A DNA stretch of 64,000 nucleotides from Porticoccus sp964395715 (GTDB lineage Bacteria; Pseudomonadota; Gammaproteobacteria; Pseudomonadales; Porticoccaceae). This document shows, one piece after another, positions 1 to 8,949 of this stretch (position 1 is the first letter of the stretch; each line of letters starts with the position of its first letter). The notes under the pieces were generated by a model that was not told the origin of the DNA, did not search any database, and worked only from the letters and a program-made list of their open reading frames with translations. The stretch is taken from NCBI GenBank assembly GCA_964395715.1, contig CAYNAU010000003.1, positions 1 to 64,000 on the forward strand. The letters are read 5' to 3'. The translations under genes and the position numbers were made by a program.

Positions 1-292
1 CGCCGGGTGATGACTGCATCAGTTCCGACAGCAACTCGTAACGCTCATAGGCCATCTCTTCGAGCAGAGCCTGCTGTCTGCCACGCTCGCCATCCTGTGC
101 GAGGATGAACTGCTTGTGTTGTGTTGCAATACTTTTTGCCAGAAGGGCAACTGTTTCACCAGGTGTCCCCGCCGATGCAGTGCTGGACTGTATGGTCAGC
201 ATCAGTGCAAAGACAATGCTGGTGATAATGAAACGGTTGAAATTCTTCCTGGTTTGGCTGCTATGGCCGGTTAGCGGCATACCAATCATCAT
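1..292 (-). CDS. secreted protein, N-terminal part only
   Basis: This gene runs off the left edge of the window, so only the first 97 residues are visible. The ATG at 292 follows a good ribosome site (AGGAGAG). The protein starts with a basic stretch (SQTRKNFNRF), then a hydrophobic segment (IITSIVFALMLTI) and an Ala-x-Ala-type cleavage site (STASA), so it is probably exported. The mature part is rich in Glu, Gln and Leu (EEMAYERYELLSELMQ), which suggests a helical or coiled-coil start. No family is recognisable from this fragment. A second ATG directly follows the first. Confidence 0.6.
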   Translation of the reverse strand, partial: MMIGMPLTGHSSQTRKNFNRFIITSIVFALMLTIQSSTASAGTPGETVALLAKSIATQHKQFILAQDGERGRQQALLEEMAYERYELLSELMQSSPG

Positions 293-583
293 TCTCTCCT
301 CGGTGCAGTCATGCGCCGGTTTGGATCAATGTCTTCAGTAACTCCCGAGTCAAAAAAGACATTGGTTGGGCTATTGATTCATGATTGATATCGGTGGCTT
401 TAGTGTTGAATTGAGCACAACTGAAGTGGAATGAGACAGGGGTCACAAACGCCAAGCAGATGGGGGTTTTCTTGTGATTTTGCTCACAAAATGCGGTGGG
501 TTAGTTGGGATTGGATACGTATGAAAGTAGGGGAAGGTTGTCGGCTACGTTTTGCGTTCAGGTAGAGGAATGAAAAGGCGAAC

Positions 584-2077
584 TTACTCTGATGTGATCC
601 TGATATTGAGCAAGCTGGCGGCTTTGAGAGCTTGCATTTGACGAGAAGAAGCAATGATAGTCAGCCCGTCGGTCATGGAAGCATCCAGGGTAAGGTTATG
701 AGGAATCGACAGGCCTTCTTTGAGTCTGATGGTTTGGCGCTCCTTGAACACCTCCGCATCGAAGTTGATGGTATTTTCACTCAGACCGTTGTTGATCAGG
801 TTGAGTAAACCGGAAAGAGAGCAATCTTTAGGCGCCTTGGTACAGGATCGGATGTCGGTCTCTGCAGTTGTATCGATGACCAATGCCAATTTTGGTTGGA
901 CTTCAAAGGCCCCGATATCTGCCACGCCGAGTACAAACCGGGGATCGCCGTTACCCCGTTGGTCCCATGTCAACGGTTTGTGATCGATCCCGAGGGAAAA
1001 TGCATTGTCTCCCCAATTGTGGGCTGGCCCCCTGGCACTGATGGGTATGGACTTGGTAGGACCATTGAAATAACCAGGTTTGCCCAGTCCGGGATTCTTG
1101 TCCGTTAAAACTTCGCCACAATTTTTTGAAAACCCCATGATATTTTTGGATGAATGAACGGCTTTTGATGTGGTTGACCAGCAGTCATAACGAGGACCTG
1201 AATGAAATCCATCTGTGGCATAAAAAATACTGTTATAGAGATTCATTTTTCCATCATTAAATAGTGCGACGCCACTCGCAGACGTATTCATATGCCCGGT
1301 GATGTGTGTCAGATGAAGCGACCCGGAATCGTTATAAATGGCACCGCCAGAATTATCTGAACTATTCGCGTAAAAAGTGGAGTTAATGATGTGAAGATGC
1401 CCTTGATTGTAGATGGCTCCGCCATCTTTTTTTGAGTGGTTGTAACTCAGCATCATGCCCTGCAGTGCCAAAATGCCCTGGTTGGAAATAGCGCCTCCAG
1501 GTTTCTCGGATAAACCCTCAGAAAGCGTCAGATGGCTAATACTGGCAGTGATACTTTCAGAAATTCTGAACAGGGGGAACAGCCTGTTACCACTGATTGT
1601 CACACCGCTGGCTTTCCAAAGTCTTCCTTTGATATATCCATCAATCAGCAGGTCATCTGTAATGTCCGGTAAAGGGCTGGCCAGATAAATCACCTGTGGT
1701 GTATGAAATAATTCCACGGATGAATCAAAAATGATTTTATCCACTCCGGGGGATTTGTTCGCTTTTTCTATGGCAGCCCTTAACGTATCCGGGCCTGAGT
1801 CTGCGGTTGATACTACGGTGTAGGTGTTGGAAATTTTTTCAAGGCGGGAAAAATATGTTCCGTATAAATCTTTCTCGGATTGCCCAGCAATGCTTTCTTT
1901 TTCGTGGATTGAGGTCGGCCCTTCAGGGGCTTTTTCAAGTGCATTTTCAGGCAAGTTATCAGTCGCTACCAAAAGCTCATTATCTGGAAGTAAAAAAAGC
2001 AGGGAAAATAAGATCGGCAGCGTCAAAAATGCTGCGATTTTTTGTATTTTTCGACTGTCGGTCGTTTCCCTGTTCAT
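584..2077 (-). CDS. exported parallel beta-helix (choice-of-anchor Q type) protein
   Basis: A 497-residue protein with a basic N-terminus and one strong hydrophobic segment (residues about 13-31) that acts as signal or anchor. The motif VVSTADSGPDTLRAAIEKAN (about 88-107) is typical of the start of polymorphic beta-helix outer-membrane and surface proteins. The middle (about 170-290) repeats short G/N-rich rungs such as GGAISNQG, GGAIYNQG and GGAIYNDS, the pattern of a right-handed beta-helix. The phrase VADIGAFEVQ near 385 is common in choice-of-anchor Q proteins. After it a second, shorter LRE-like block begins (CSLSGLLNLINNG) and ends early, so the C-terminus may be truncated. The ribosome site is weak. 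No enzymatic residues are evident; a surface or adhesin role is an inference. Confidence 0.7.
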   Translation of the reverse strand: MNRETTDSRKIQKIAAFLTLPILFSLLFLLPDNELLVATDNLPENALEKAPEGPTSIHEKESIAGQSEKDLYGTYFSRLEKISNTYTVVSTADSGPDTLRAAIEKANKSPGVDKIIFDSSVELFHTPQVIYLASPLPDITDDLLIDGYIKGRLWKASGVTISGNRLFPLFRISESITASISHLTLSEGLSEKPGGAISNQGILALQGMMLSYNHSKKDGGAIYNQGHLHIINSTFYANSSDNSGGAIYNDSGSLHLTHITGHMNTSASGVALFNDGKMNLYNSIFYATDGFHSGPRYDCWSTTSKAVHSSKNIMGFSKNCGEVLTDKNPGLGKPGYFNGPTKSIPISARGPAHNWGDNAFSLGIDHKPLTWDQRGNGDPRFVLGVADIGAFEVQPKLALVIDTTAETDIRSCTKAPKDCSLSGLLNLINNGLSENTINFDAEVFKERQTIRLKEGLSIPHNLTLDASMTDGLTIIASSRQMQALKAASLLNIRITSE

Positions 2078-2327
2078 AGGGTATTCAGGTGCTATTTCCC
2101 TGTGCTTGCAAGTGCTGAAACTTTTAATTTGATATTAGTAGACAATGTAAACAGGTTGCCGATGCCGGACAACCTTTATTCTCGACCAAAGGTTATGTCA
2201 TGAGATAGAGGGAGTCAGGTGCCAGTTTGACTTGTTGCAGAATAGAAACACCGGCATAAATAGCTGGAACCACGGTGTTGAAACAGGCTATTTTTACTTA
2301 AGGGACTTGAGAGGTTCTATTGTTTTG

Positions 2328-3308
2328 ATGGATTGTCACGGTCGATTCAACTGCCTTTATCTCAAAACCGCTTTGCTCCTGTTAGCGGGCTTGTATTCCT
2401 GTGGTTCACTCTCCAGTCCCATGCCCTATTGTGATTCGCATGCTGCAAAACCCCTGAGGGAGATTCCAGCAGGAGGTATTGTGAAATGGACGGATGAACG
2501 GAGCATTACTCACTACGAGGATTACCAAGGGGACAGCCCGCCCCGTGGGCTGGAGTTGGTCACTGTATTTCCCCATACCAAGGAATATTTTTCCCTCAAT
2601 ATTGAAGCGGCCTCCGGCAGTCTGCCGGCCAGCTTTAAGGAAAAAATTTCAAAGAAAGCGGTCTGGATCTATGAGTTATACCGCACCTTTATGGACGAGT
2701 CATTCTTAAGTCGCGCAGATGTTCACCTGGTGATTCACAATAAAAAGACTACCTATGAAAAGGTCAGGGATCGATACGTGGGGGAGGGTGCGGGCGATGT
2801 GCTCGGGTTTTATGTTGTTCCCGGAAACCGTGCTGAAGTACTTCACATGGGACGTGACGAGCAGACACTGGAAGTAATGGTTCACGAGGTGGTGCACGTG
2901 ATCAATAATCAGCTGTTTGGCCCACTGCCGCGCTGGTTAAATGAAGGACTCGCGACCTATATTGAAGCCCTTGATCGGGATCAGAAACGCCCTGCCTTAT
3001 CGGCGGAACGATTGAGGTTTATCAAAACACAGGTCGGGGTCCCGCTGCTGGAAAAGGCCAATGTCAACAAACTTCTCGCCACCGAGAACAAACCCTGGAG
3101 CCAAAAAGACCGAAAAGTATATTACGTGTTTTCCCAACTGTTAGTGACCTACCTGATGCAACCCGAAAACCGTGAATTCTCGCGTGTATTGCTCGGTGCG
3201 GTAGCTGCAAAAAAGTGTGAGGCTATGAATGTCTCAGCCTATATAGAGAAACACTATCGAGGTGGCATCAACGGTCTTGATACTGACTTTAGCCGCTGGC
3301 TTCAATAG
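2328..3308 (+). CDS. DUF4124-type plus peptidase MA-like (gluzincin) lipoprotein
   Basis: I place the start at the ATG at 2328, which gives 326 residues and a lipoprotein signal (LLLLAGLYSCGS, lipobox Cys). An upstream start would add 32 residues without signal character. A short GGIVKWTDERSITHYEDY segment resembles DUF4124, a periplasmic beta domain. The C-terminal half carries HEVVHVINNQ followed by WLNEGLATYIE, the HExxH plus downstream Glu of gluzincin metallopeptidases (peptidase MA family), so a zinc-dependent peptidase is likely. It is divergent from the beta-helix gene and sits just before exeA. The substrate is unknown. Confidence 0.72.
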   Translation: MDCHGRFNCLYLKTALLLLAGLYSCGSLSSPMPYCDSHAAKPLREIPAGGIVKWTDERSITHYEDYQGDSPPRGLELVTVFPHTKEYFSLNIEAASGSLPASFKEKISKKAVWIYELYRTFMDESFLSRADVHLVIHNKKTTYEKVRDRYVGEGAGDVLGFYVVPGNRAEVLHMGRDEQTLEVMVHEVVHVINNQLFGPLPRWLNEGLATYIEALDRDQKRPALSAERLRFIKTQVGVPLLEKANVNKLLATENKPWSQKDRKVYYVFSQLLVTYLMQPENREFSRVLLGAVAAKKCEAMNVSAYIEKHYRGGINGLDTDFSRWLQ

Positions 3309-3445
3309 TCAGGCGTTGAGCAGGTAAAAGTGATGTTCACTGAAGTATCCAGTTTTGGGAATATAGACCGCCTTGGATGGAATCGCCGGTGTGGACTATG
3401 CGCTGTCCACACAACGGGCTAGACTTGCTATTCCAGGGACCTGTT

Positions 3446-5332
3446 ATGTATTACGAATCCTATTTCGACTTAAAGGCTACACCTTTTTCCATATCGCCGG
3501 ACCCGCGATACCTGTATCTCACACAGAATCACAGGGAGGCGTTGGCACACCTGCTCTACGGCGTTAGTAGCAACGGCGGTTTTGTCCTGCTGACCGGAGA
3601 AATCGGTGCCGGTAAGACGACAGTGTGTCAGTGCCTCCTGGAACAACTCCCCGAAAATACGGATGTTGCCTATATTCTCAACCCGAAGTTGGAGCCCTGG
3701 GAGTTTCTTGCTGCCATCTGTGATGAACTCGATATTCGCTGCTACTCGGACGAGGGCGGCAGCCTTAAGTATTACATTGACCTGATCCACGAGTATCTTC
3801 TGAAGGCTCATAGCAATGGTCGAAATACCGTGCTGATGGTGGATGAAGCTCAAAACCTGAGTACGGAACTGATTGAACACTTGCGACTTCTGACCAATCT
3901 TGAGACGCGCGAGAAAAAATTATTACAAATCATGTTGGTGGGCCAGCCTGAACTACGAGACAAAATTGCGTTGCCTGAGCTGAAGCAGATGGCCCAGCGG
4001 ATTACTGCGCGCTTTCACCTCGGCCCGCTGACCAAGCCAGAAGTGGCCGCCTATGTCCGGCACCGTTTGAATGTTGCCGGTGCGAAAAAAGAGCTCTTTA
4101 CCAAGGAGAGCCTGGACCAGCTCTGGCGGTATACCAAGGGTGTTCCAAGACTGATCAATATTATTTGTGATCGGGCATTACTCGGTGCTTATACCTCCAA
4201 GCGCCACCGGGTCGACCGTTCAATGGTGGATAAAGCTGCTGCTGAGGTCCTTGGTCTGAAGTTCAAACGCTCAGCACGGTCGAATATTCCCTGGTTGCGG
4301 GCAGGACTGGCGATTTGTCTGGCTGTGGTGGCGTTTTTGGCAGCCTATAACTACCGCGAGCTGAGTCCGTCATTGCTCACAGATATATCCGAAAAACTAC
4401 AAGCGATGAAATTGCCTTTCAAGGTGGATGCAAAAAGCGTGGAAGATACTAAGCCGGAAATGCCAGCTCCGGCCGCAGTGGAGAACGATACAGTCGAGAC
4501 TGAAGCAGCTTTGATTGTATCTGGTGCGGAAGCAGTAGCCGTTGTGAAAAATGCGCCGCCAAGTGTAGCCGCAGTTACGGCTTTAGATGAGTCGCTCAAT
4601 CAAGAAACACCGGATAATACAGAGGTACCAGCCAATCAGCTGCAACCCAGGGTTGAGGCGGTAGCCCCCCCTGATGAGGGCGCTCCCGCCCGGTCCGTGG
4701 AAGGCGTGTCAGCAGAGCCGTTTGCCTTTCCCCAGGGTCTTTCCAGTGATGCATTGCGACTGTCTGCCTACAATGCGTTGTTCCGCCGTTGGGATATTGC
4801 TTATACACCGGATACGGGTGTGGATCCTTGCCAGTTTGCATTGGGCCAGCAGTTAATCTGTATGGAAGGGCAGGGTAACCTTCCTATGTTGTTGCAGATA
4901 GACCGACCTGCGCTTTTAACCTTGTATGACAGCACAGGAAAGGCTTTTCCGGCTGCGTTGATTGCGGTGAACGGGTCTGAGGTGATATTGATTCTGGCTG
5001 GTGAGCTGCGGCGTATTTCCGTCAATGAGCTTCCCCGCTGGTGGTATGGTGAATACCAGATATTCTGGCAAAAACCGCCGGGTTACCGTTTACCGTTACA
5101 AAAAGGCAGTACAGGCAATGCCGTTGTCTGGTTATTGCAACAATTGGGTGAGAAGCTGGACGGTGGTAATACGGCTGGGCTTTTCGATGATTCGCTGGAG
5201 CAAAAGGTAAAACTGTTTCAGCTGAAAAGTGGTCTAATACCCGATGGCGTAGTTGGACCAAGGACGGTGATTGCCCTGAATAATGAAGGTGGTAACGGGC
5301 TGCCACGGCTTACTGGATCAACGCAGGAATAA
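3446..5332 (+). CDS. exeA: ExeA-type AAA ATPase of type II secretion
   Basis: ExeA (GspA) works with GspB to place the secretin in the peptidoglycan. The ATG at 3446 follows AGGGA and gives the canonical start MYYESYFDLKATPFSISPDP. Walker A is GEIGAGKTT (about 51-59) and Walker B VLMVDEAQ (about 129-136). One transmembrane segment follows (AGLAICLAVVAFLAAY), then a Pro/Ala/Glu-rich linker. Next come a peptidase-C39-like fold (around WDIAYTPDTGVDPC) and a C-terminal peptidoglycan-binding domain (LQKGSTGNAV, PDGVVGPRTVIAL). At 628 residues it is slightly longer than common ExeA proteins because of the linker. gspB follows 3 bases after the stop. No other gsp genes are in view. Confidence 0.9.
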   Translation: MYYESYFDLKATPFSISPDPRYLYLTQNHREALAHLLYGVSSNGGFVLLTGEIGAGKTTVCQCLLEQLPENTDVAYILNPKLEPWEFLAAICDELDIRCYSDEGGSLKYYIDLIHEYLLKAHSNGRNTVLMVDEAQNLSTELIEHLRLLTNLETREKKLLQIMLVGQPELRDKIALPELKQMAQRITARFHLGPLTKPEVAAYVRHRLNVAGAKKELFTKESLDQLWRYTKGVPRLINIICDRALLGAYTSKRHRVDRSMVDKAAAEVLGLKFKRSARSNIPWLRAGLAICLAVVAFLAAYNYRELSPSLLTDISEKLQAMKLPFKVDAKSVEDTKPEMPAPAAVENDTVETEAALIVSGAEAVAVVKNAPPSVAAVTALDESLNQETPDNTEVPANQLQPRVEAVAPPDEGAPARSVEGVSAEPFAFPQGLSSDALRLSAYNALFRRWDIAYTPDTGVDPCQFALGQQLICMEGQGNLPMLLQIDRPALLTLYDSTGKAFPAALIAVNGSEVILILAGELRRISVNELPRWWYGEYQIFWQKPPGYRLPLQKGSTGNAVVWLLQQLGEKLDGGNTAGLFDDSLEQKVKLFQLKSGLIPDGVVGPRTVIALNNEGGNGLPRLTGSTQE

Positions 5333-5335
5333 TTC

Positions 5336-6319
5336 ATGTCGTATATTTTGGAGGCACTTAAAGAGTCCCAGCGCAGCCGCGATGAGCAGCAAGTGCCCGA
5401 TATCATGACGGTACACGGGATTCCCGAGCCTGAACATGAACAGCCTGCTCACAGCCGCTGGATTATGCCACTGGTATTACTGGTCTGCGTTGCGGCTGCT
5501 GCGGGATGGTGGTTTGCAGGTAGCAAACAGATACCCGACGACACTGCGCAACCGGTTGCCATAGAATCCCAGCCGGAGAGAACAGAACCCGAGAGCACAG
5601 AGCCTCTGGTGGTTCAGTCGGCAGAACCGGTTGAGACGGTAACCTCGAAGCCGGTACCTGCAGAGTTGAAAGCGGTCGAGCCCGAAACTGCACCGGTTAC
5701 AGCAACTGTCCCCGCAACTGTCCGCACAACCAAGCCGGTGTTGCCCGCACCAGCCCAGCAGAGCGTGTCGCCCCAACCGCTTGATGAACCTATTGAGCCC
5801 CCACCGGTTGTAGAGCCCGTGGTCAGCCTGCCGGAGAAGGTCGCGCCCAAAGCGGTGGTGATTGCAGAGAAAATTCCGCCTGCAGTCCAGGAAGAAAAGG
5901 CCGTGATCCAGGAAGATGTAACACCGGTAACAGTTGCATCCCAGGTTCAGGATAAAAAAGTGGCCATGGTTGAGCCAGTGGTTGAACAGGTTGCTCCAGT
6001 CCCGTCTTCCACACAAGAGACGGCTTTGCAAGATGCGCCTGTTGAAGAGCCCGCTTCAGAAAGTGTGGCAGAAAGCCCAGAGCCGGAGCGCGTACCACAC
6101 TTCCGTGAATTGCCCTACGAAGTTCAGCAAGCGGTGTCCGGTGTGAAATATTCCGTGCATCTCTATTCTCCGGACCCATCCCGCCGGCTGGTGAAAATCA
6201 ACGGTATTGTACGTCGGGAAGGCAGTGAGGTATCACCGGGATTAGTGCTGGATAAAGTTACGCCTGATGGGGCTATCTTTACCTACCGGGAATATCGCTT
6301 TCGGGTGCCGGTGCGCTAG
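5336..6319 (+). CDS. gspB: type II secretion protein GspB
   Basis: The N-terminus MSYILEALKESQRSRDEQQ is the family hallmark. It is followed by one membrane segment (WIMPLVLLVCVAAAAGWWF, about 42-60) and a long Pro/Val/Glu-rich periplasmic linker (about 70-245). The C-terminal globular domain (ELPYEVQQAV...INGIVRREGSEV...YREYRFRVPV) is the GspB domain that contacts the secretin and peptidoglycan. It lies 3 bases downstream of exeA and so is cotranscribed with it. The linker is repetitive in sequence (many PVVEP and VEP steps). It runs convergent to the following FAD dehydrogenase gene, with about 140 bases between them. Confidence 0.9.
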   Translation: MSYILEALKESQRSRDEQQVPDIMTVHGIPEPEHEQPAHSRWIMPLVLLVCVAAAAGWWFAGSKQIPDDTAQPVAIESQPERTEPESTEPLVVQSAEPVETVTSKPVPAELKAVEPETAPVTATVPATVRTTKPVLPAPAQQSVSPQPLDEPIEPPPVVEPVVSLPEKVAPKAVVIAEKIPPAVQEEKAVIQEDVTPVTVASQVQDKKVAMVEPVVEQVAPVPSSTQETALQDAPVEEPASESVAESPEPERVPHFRELPYEVQQAVSGVKYSVHLYSPDPSRRLVKINGIVRREGSEVSPGLVLDKVTPDGAIFTYREYRFRVPVR

Positions 6320-6458
6320 CTGAAAAACTATCTGCGTGGCTTCTGCGTCGTTAACATTGAACTCAAAATGCTCATTTATGAGATATAAACTCCGCTTTTT
6401 CGTCCAATGTTGCCTTGCATAACCGGTCTCGATAACGTTTTTCAACAGACGGTTTGTT

Positions 6459-7838
6459 TTATCCGATCACCTTGCCGCAGTTAAGCAGGCACTGGGGGTC
6501 GAGCAGCTTTTTCAGCTGCCCCATCAGCTGCATTTCCACCTCGCTGCGGCACAGATGTAAATAGGGTTTTTTCTCCAGCCCGATGCCGTGCTCTCCCGAT
6601 ATTGAGCCTCCGCGCTGCTGTAATGGACCATAAACAGCCAATTCCACCGCCCTGCGTCGTTCAGGTTCATGGTTACCCAGTTGCACGGCCACATGAAGGT
6701 TGCCGTCTCCAAGATGCCCCAGAGTGGCGATAAACAGGGAATCGTCCAACTTGCGGATATTTTCCTCCATTTCCTTAAGGTAATGTTCCATCTCGCTGAG
6801 GGGCAGGCTGATATCGAACAGGATCATCGGCTGGTAAGGTTGCAGTGAGGGAATATTGTCCCGCACTGCCCACAGCGCTTGTTGTTGCTGCTGACTTTCC
6901 GCCAGTACCGCATCGCAGATCAGCTCCTGTTCCATGGCAGTTTCCAACGCCGCCAGAAACTGCTCGCGGTCCTGCTGGGCGTCGATGCCAGTACTTTCCA
7001 ACAGTATGTAAAAGGGATAATCCGAAGGCAGCGGCGGTGCGGCTTGCCGTTCACCACTACAGGCTATGCGGTAATAACTCTGCCACAGGGTTTCAAATGC
7101 TCCGAGTTTACCCCCCAGGGCGCTTTCCATATGATTCAGTAATCTGGGCATTTTTGAAAATTGGTCTGTCGCCACCAGGGCTGTGGTGTCGATGGGGAGC
7201 CGGGGTCGGAGCCGCAATACTGCTCGGGTGACAATCCCCAGTGTGCCCTCGCTGCCGATGAACAGATGCTTCAGATCATACCCCGCGTTATTTTTCAGCA
7301 TCTGGTTCATGCTGCTCAGTATGCGACCGTCCGCCAGCACGACTTCCAGTCCCAACACCTGTTCACGAGCCATTCCGTAACGAATAACCTGATTGCCACC
7401 GGCATTGGTGGCAATATTGCCTCCGATCGTGGCGCTACCCCTGGCACCGAGGTCCAGCGCAAAGAACAGACCCTCCGACTCGGCACGTTCCTGAATGTGT
7501 TGCAATGGCACTCCGGCCTCAACGGTGATGGTGCGGTTGCCGGTATCCACCGATTCGATGGCCGTCATCCGCTCCATTGATAACACCAGTTCATCCCGAC
7601 CGGTATCACAGGCGTGGGTCATGTTGGTACAACCGCCCTGGGTGACCACTTTCTGACCCGCGGCACTACAGAGCTTCATGATGTCGCTGACTTCCCGAGT
7701 ACTGGCCGGGCGCAAAATGGCACTGGCCAGGCAGTCGCTGTTTCCCCAGCCGTCTGTGGTTCGCTGCTCGATACCCTCAGTCAACACTCCCTTGGGGCCA
7801 AGCAATTGATATAGCTGTTGCAGTAGGTCGGGTGACAT
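6459..7838 (-). CDS. FAD-binding 2-hydroxyacid dehydrogenase (GlcD/D2HGDH-like)
   Basis: A 459-residue flavoprotein. The FAD_binding_4 (PCMH) half shows VVTQGGCTNMTHACDTG (about 64-80), the FAD-loop motif GARGSATIGGNIATNAGG (about 131-148) and GSEGTLGIVT. The FAD-oxidase C half has GHLGDGNLHVAV and ends with SGEHGIGLEKKPYL, the conserved substrate/metal region of D-lactate, glycolate and D-2-hydroxyglutarate dehydrogenases. It probably oxidises a D-2-hydroxyacid and passes electrons to the quinone or ETF pool. The exact substrate cannot be read from the sequence. It stands alone, on the opposite strand to exeA-gspB. Confidence 0.85.
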   Translation of the reverse strand: MSPDLLQQLYQLLGPKGVLTEGIEQRTTDGWGNSDCLASAILRPASTREVSDIMKLCSAAGQKVVTQGGCTNMTHACDTGRDELVLSMERMTAIESVDTGNRTITVEAGVPLQHIQERAESEGLFFALDLGARGSATIGGNIATNAGGNQVIRYGMAREQVLGLEVVLADGRILSSMNQMLKNNAGYDLKHLFIGSEGTLGIVTRAVLRLRPRLPIDTTALVATDQFSKMPRLLNHMESALGGKLGAFETLWQSYYRIACSGERQAAPPLPSDYPFYILLESTGIDAQQDREQFLAALETAMEQELICDAVLAESQQQQQALWAVRDNIPSLQPYQPMILFDISLPLSEMEHYLKEMEENIRKLDDSLFIATLGHLGDGNLHVAVQLGNHEPERRRAVELAVYGPLQQRGGSISGEHGIGLEKKPYLHLCRSEVEMQLMGQLKKLLDPQCLLNCGKVIG

Positions 7839-7964
7839 ATCCTGACGCCTGTGGCAGATGCGGTTTTTATTGTTTTAGTCTGCTGCTATTTAGAACATGA
7901 GTTGGCTTAACCACCTGTTAACAGTAGCCATTCTGTCAGGTGCAGGCAACCAGTCTTGCAGGAT

Positions 7965-8930
7965 TTACTTTTTCCCGTAGGAGGATTGCAGGACGTCGAT
8001 AAAGGCGGGTAGTTGTTCCCGGGGCAGGTCATTAATTCCGGCGGCGGCTTCCCGCCCACCACCAGTGGGGTAGCGGCGGCAGAGGTCTACTGCGCCCGTC
8101 CGGTTGGTGAGGGGTGCCCTGACACTGACCAGAAAGTTGCCGTTGGCTTTTTCTGTCAGCACAGCGTGAGCACGGTCGGGATACAAGTTGGTAAGGTCGT
8201 TACTGAACACCCCACTGACCCGGCGCGCCCAGGGTTGGTCCGGCAGGATAAATACTGCACTGTAGGCATCAGCTTTTTCAGGCTGAATTGCTGCAGCGGC
8301 GGCCATATCCTGTCTGTAACCCTGCTCAAGGCGGGAAAACGCATCGGGATTTTCCGAGAGAAAATCCAGTGGGTTGCTGTGGACACTCAATAGTCGGAAC
8401 AGTTCTGCCGGGTGAAAATGAAGGTCTTCCAGGGCAGAGCCGTAGCCGTTGTAATTGATATAGATGCCCAGGTGTTTTAACTGTTCGGTATCTGCCGTGC
8501 TGAGTGACAGGGAGCCTGCCAGCGTTAAAGCGCTTTTGTTGAGGTTGTCGCCAAAGGCACCGACAACGGCCCAATCCGCATGGGCGCCTTTTAAGTGACT
8601 GTTCACCAGCAGGCTGGTGCAGATTTCCGGCGCCTCATTGATCAGTGTGGTCAGCTTCTCTGACTCGGGGATCTCCCCGGGGTAGTGGTGGTCCACATAG
8701 AACACCTCGGCCCCTGCATCGAGTATTGCAGCCAGGGGTTCCCGGTTTTTGTCGAGGGAAACATCCAGCACTGTCACGGAGTCACCTGCGGCGGCAGTGA
8801 CATTTTCCAACAAGGAGATATTCCGCTTGACCCCCGTGATCAGCGTGCTGTCACAGGGGTTGGCCAGACGCAGTTGGGTCAGCGCACAGATGCCGTCGGC
8901 ATCGCCATTGAAAACGTCGATCACTGCCAT
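7965..8930 (-). CDS. DHH-family phosphoesterase
   Basis: The DHH motifs are visible in order: NGDADG (about 8-13), VLDVSLDKN (about 54-62) and the name-giving DHH in YVDHHYPG (about 78-85). The C-terminal part holds GGGREAAAGI, a DHHA1-like GGGH-variant substrate loop in which His is replaced. These are Mn-dependent phosphoesterases acting on nanoRNA, pAp or cyclic dinucleotides. It lies 19 bases downstream of sat in the same direction, so pAp or another by-product of sulfate activation is a tempting substrate, but that is inference. The ribosome site is weak. Confidence 0.75.
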   Translation of the reverse strand: MAVIDVFNGDADGICALTQLRLANPCDSTLITGVKRNISLLENVTAAAGDSVTVLDVSLDKNREPLAAILDAGAEVFYVDHHYPGEIPESEKLTTLINEAPEICTSLLVNSHLKGAHADWAVVGAFGDNLNKSALTLAGSLSLSTADTEQLKHLGIYINYNGYGSALEDLHFHPAELFRLLSVHSNPLDFLSENPDAFSRLEQGYRQDMAAAAAIQPEKADAYSAVFILPDQPWARRVSGVFSNDLTNLYPDRAHAVLTEKANGNFLVSVRAPLTNRTGAVDLCRRYPTGGGREAAAGINDLPREQLPAFIDVLQSSYGKK

Positions 8931-8949
8931 GTGTCTGCCGTTGGATGAA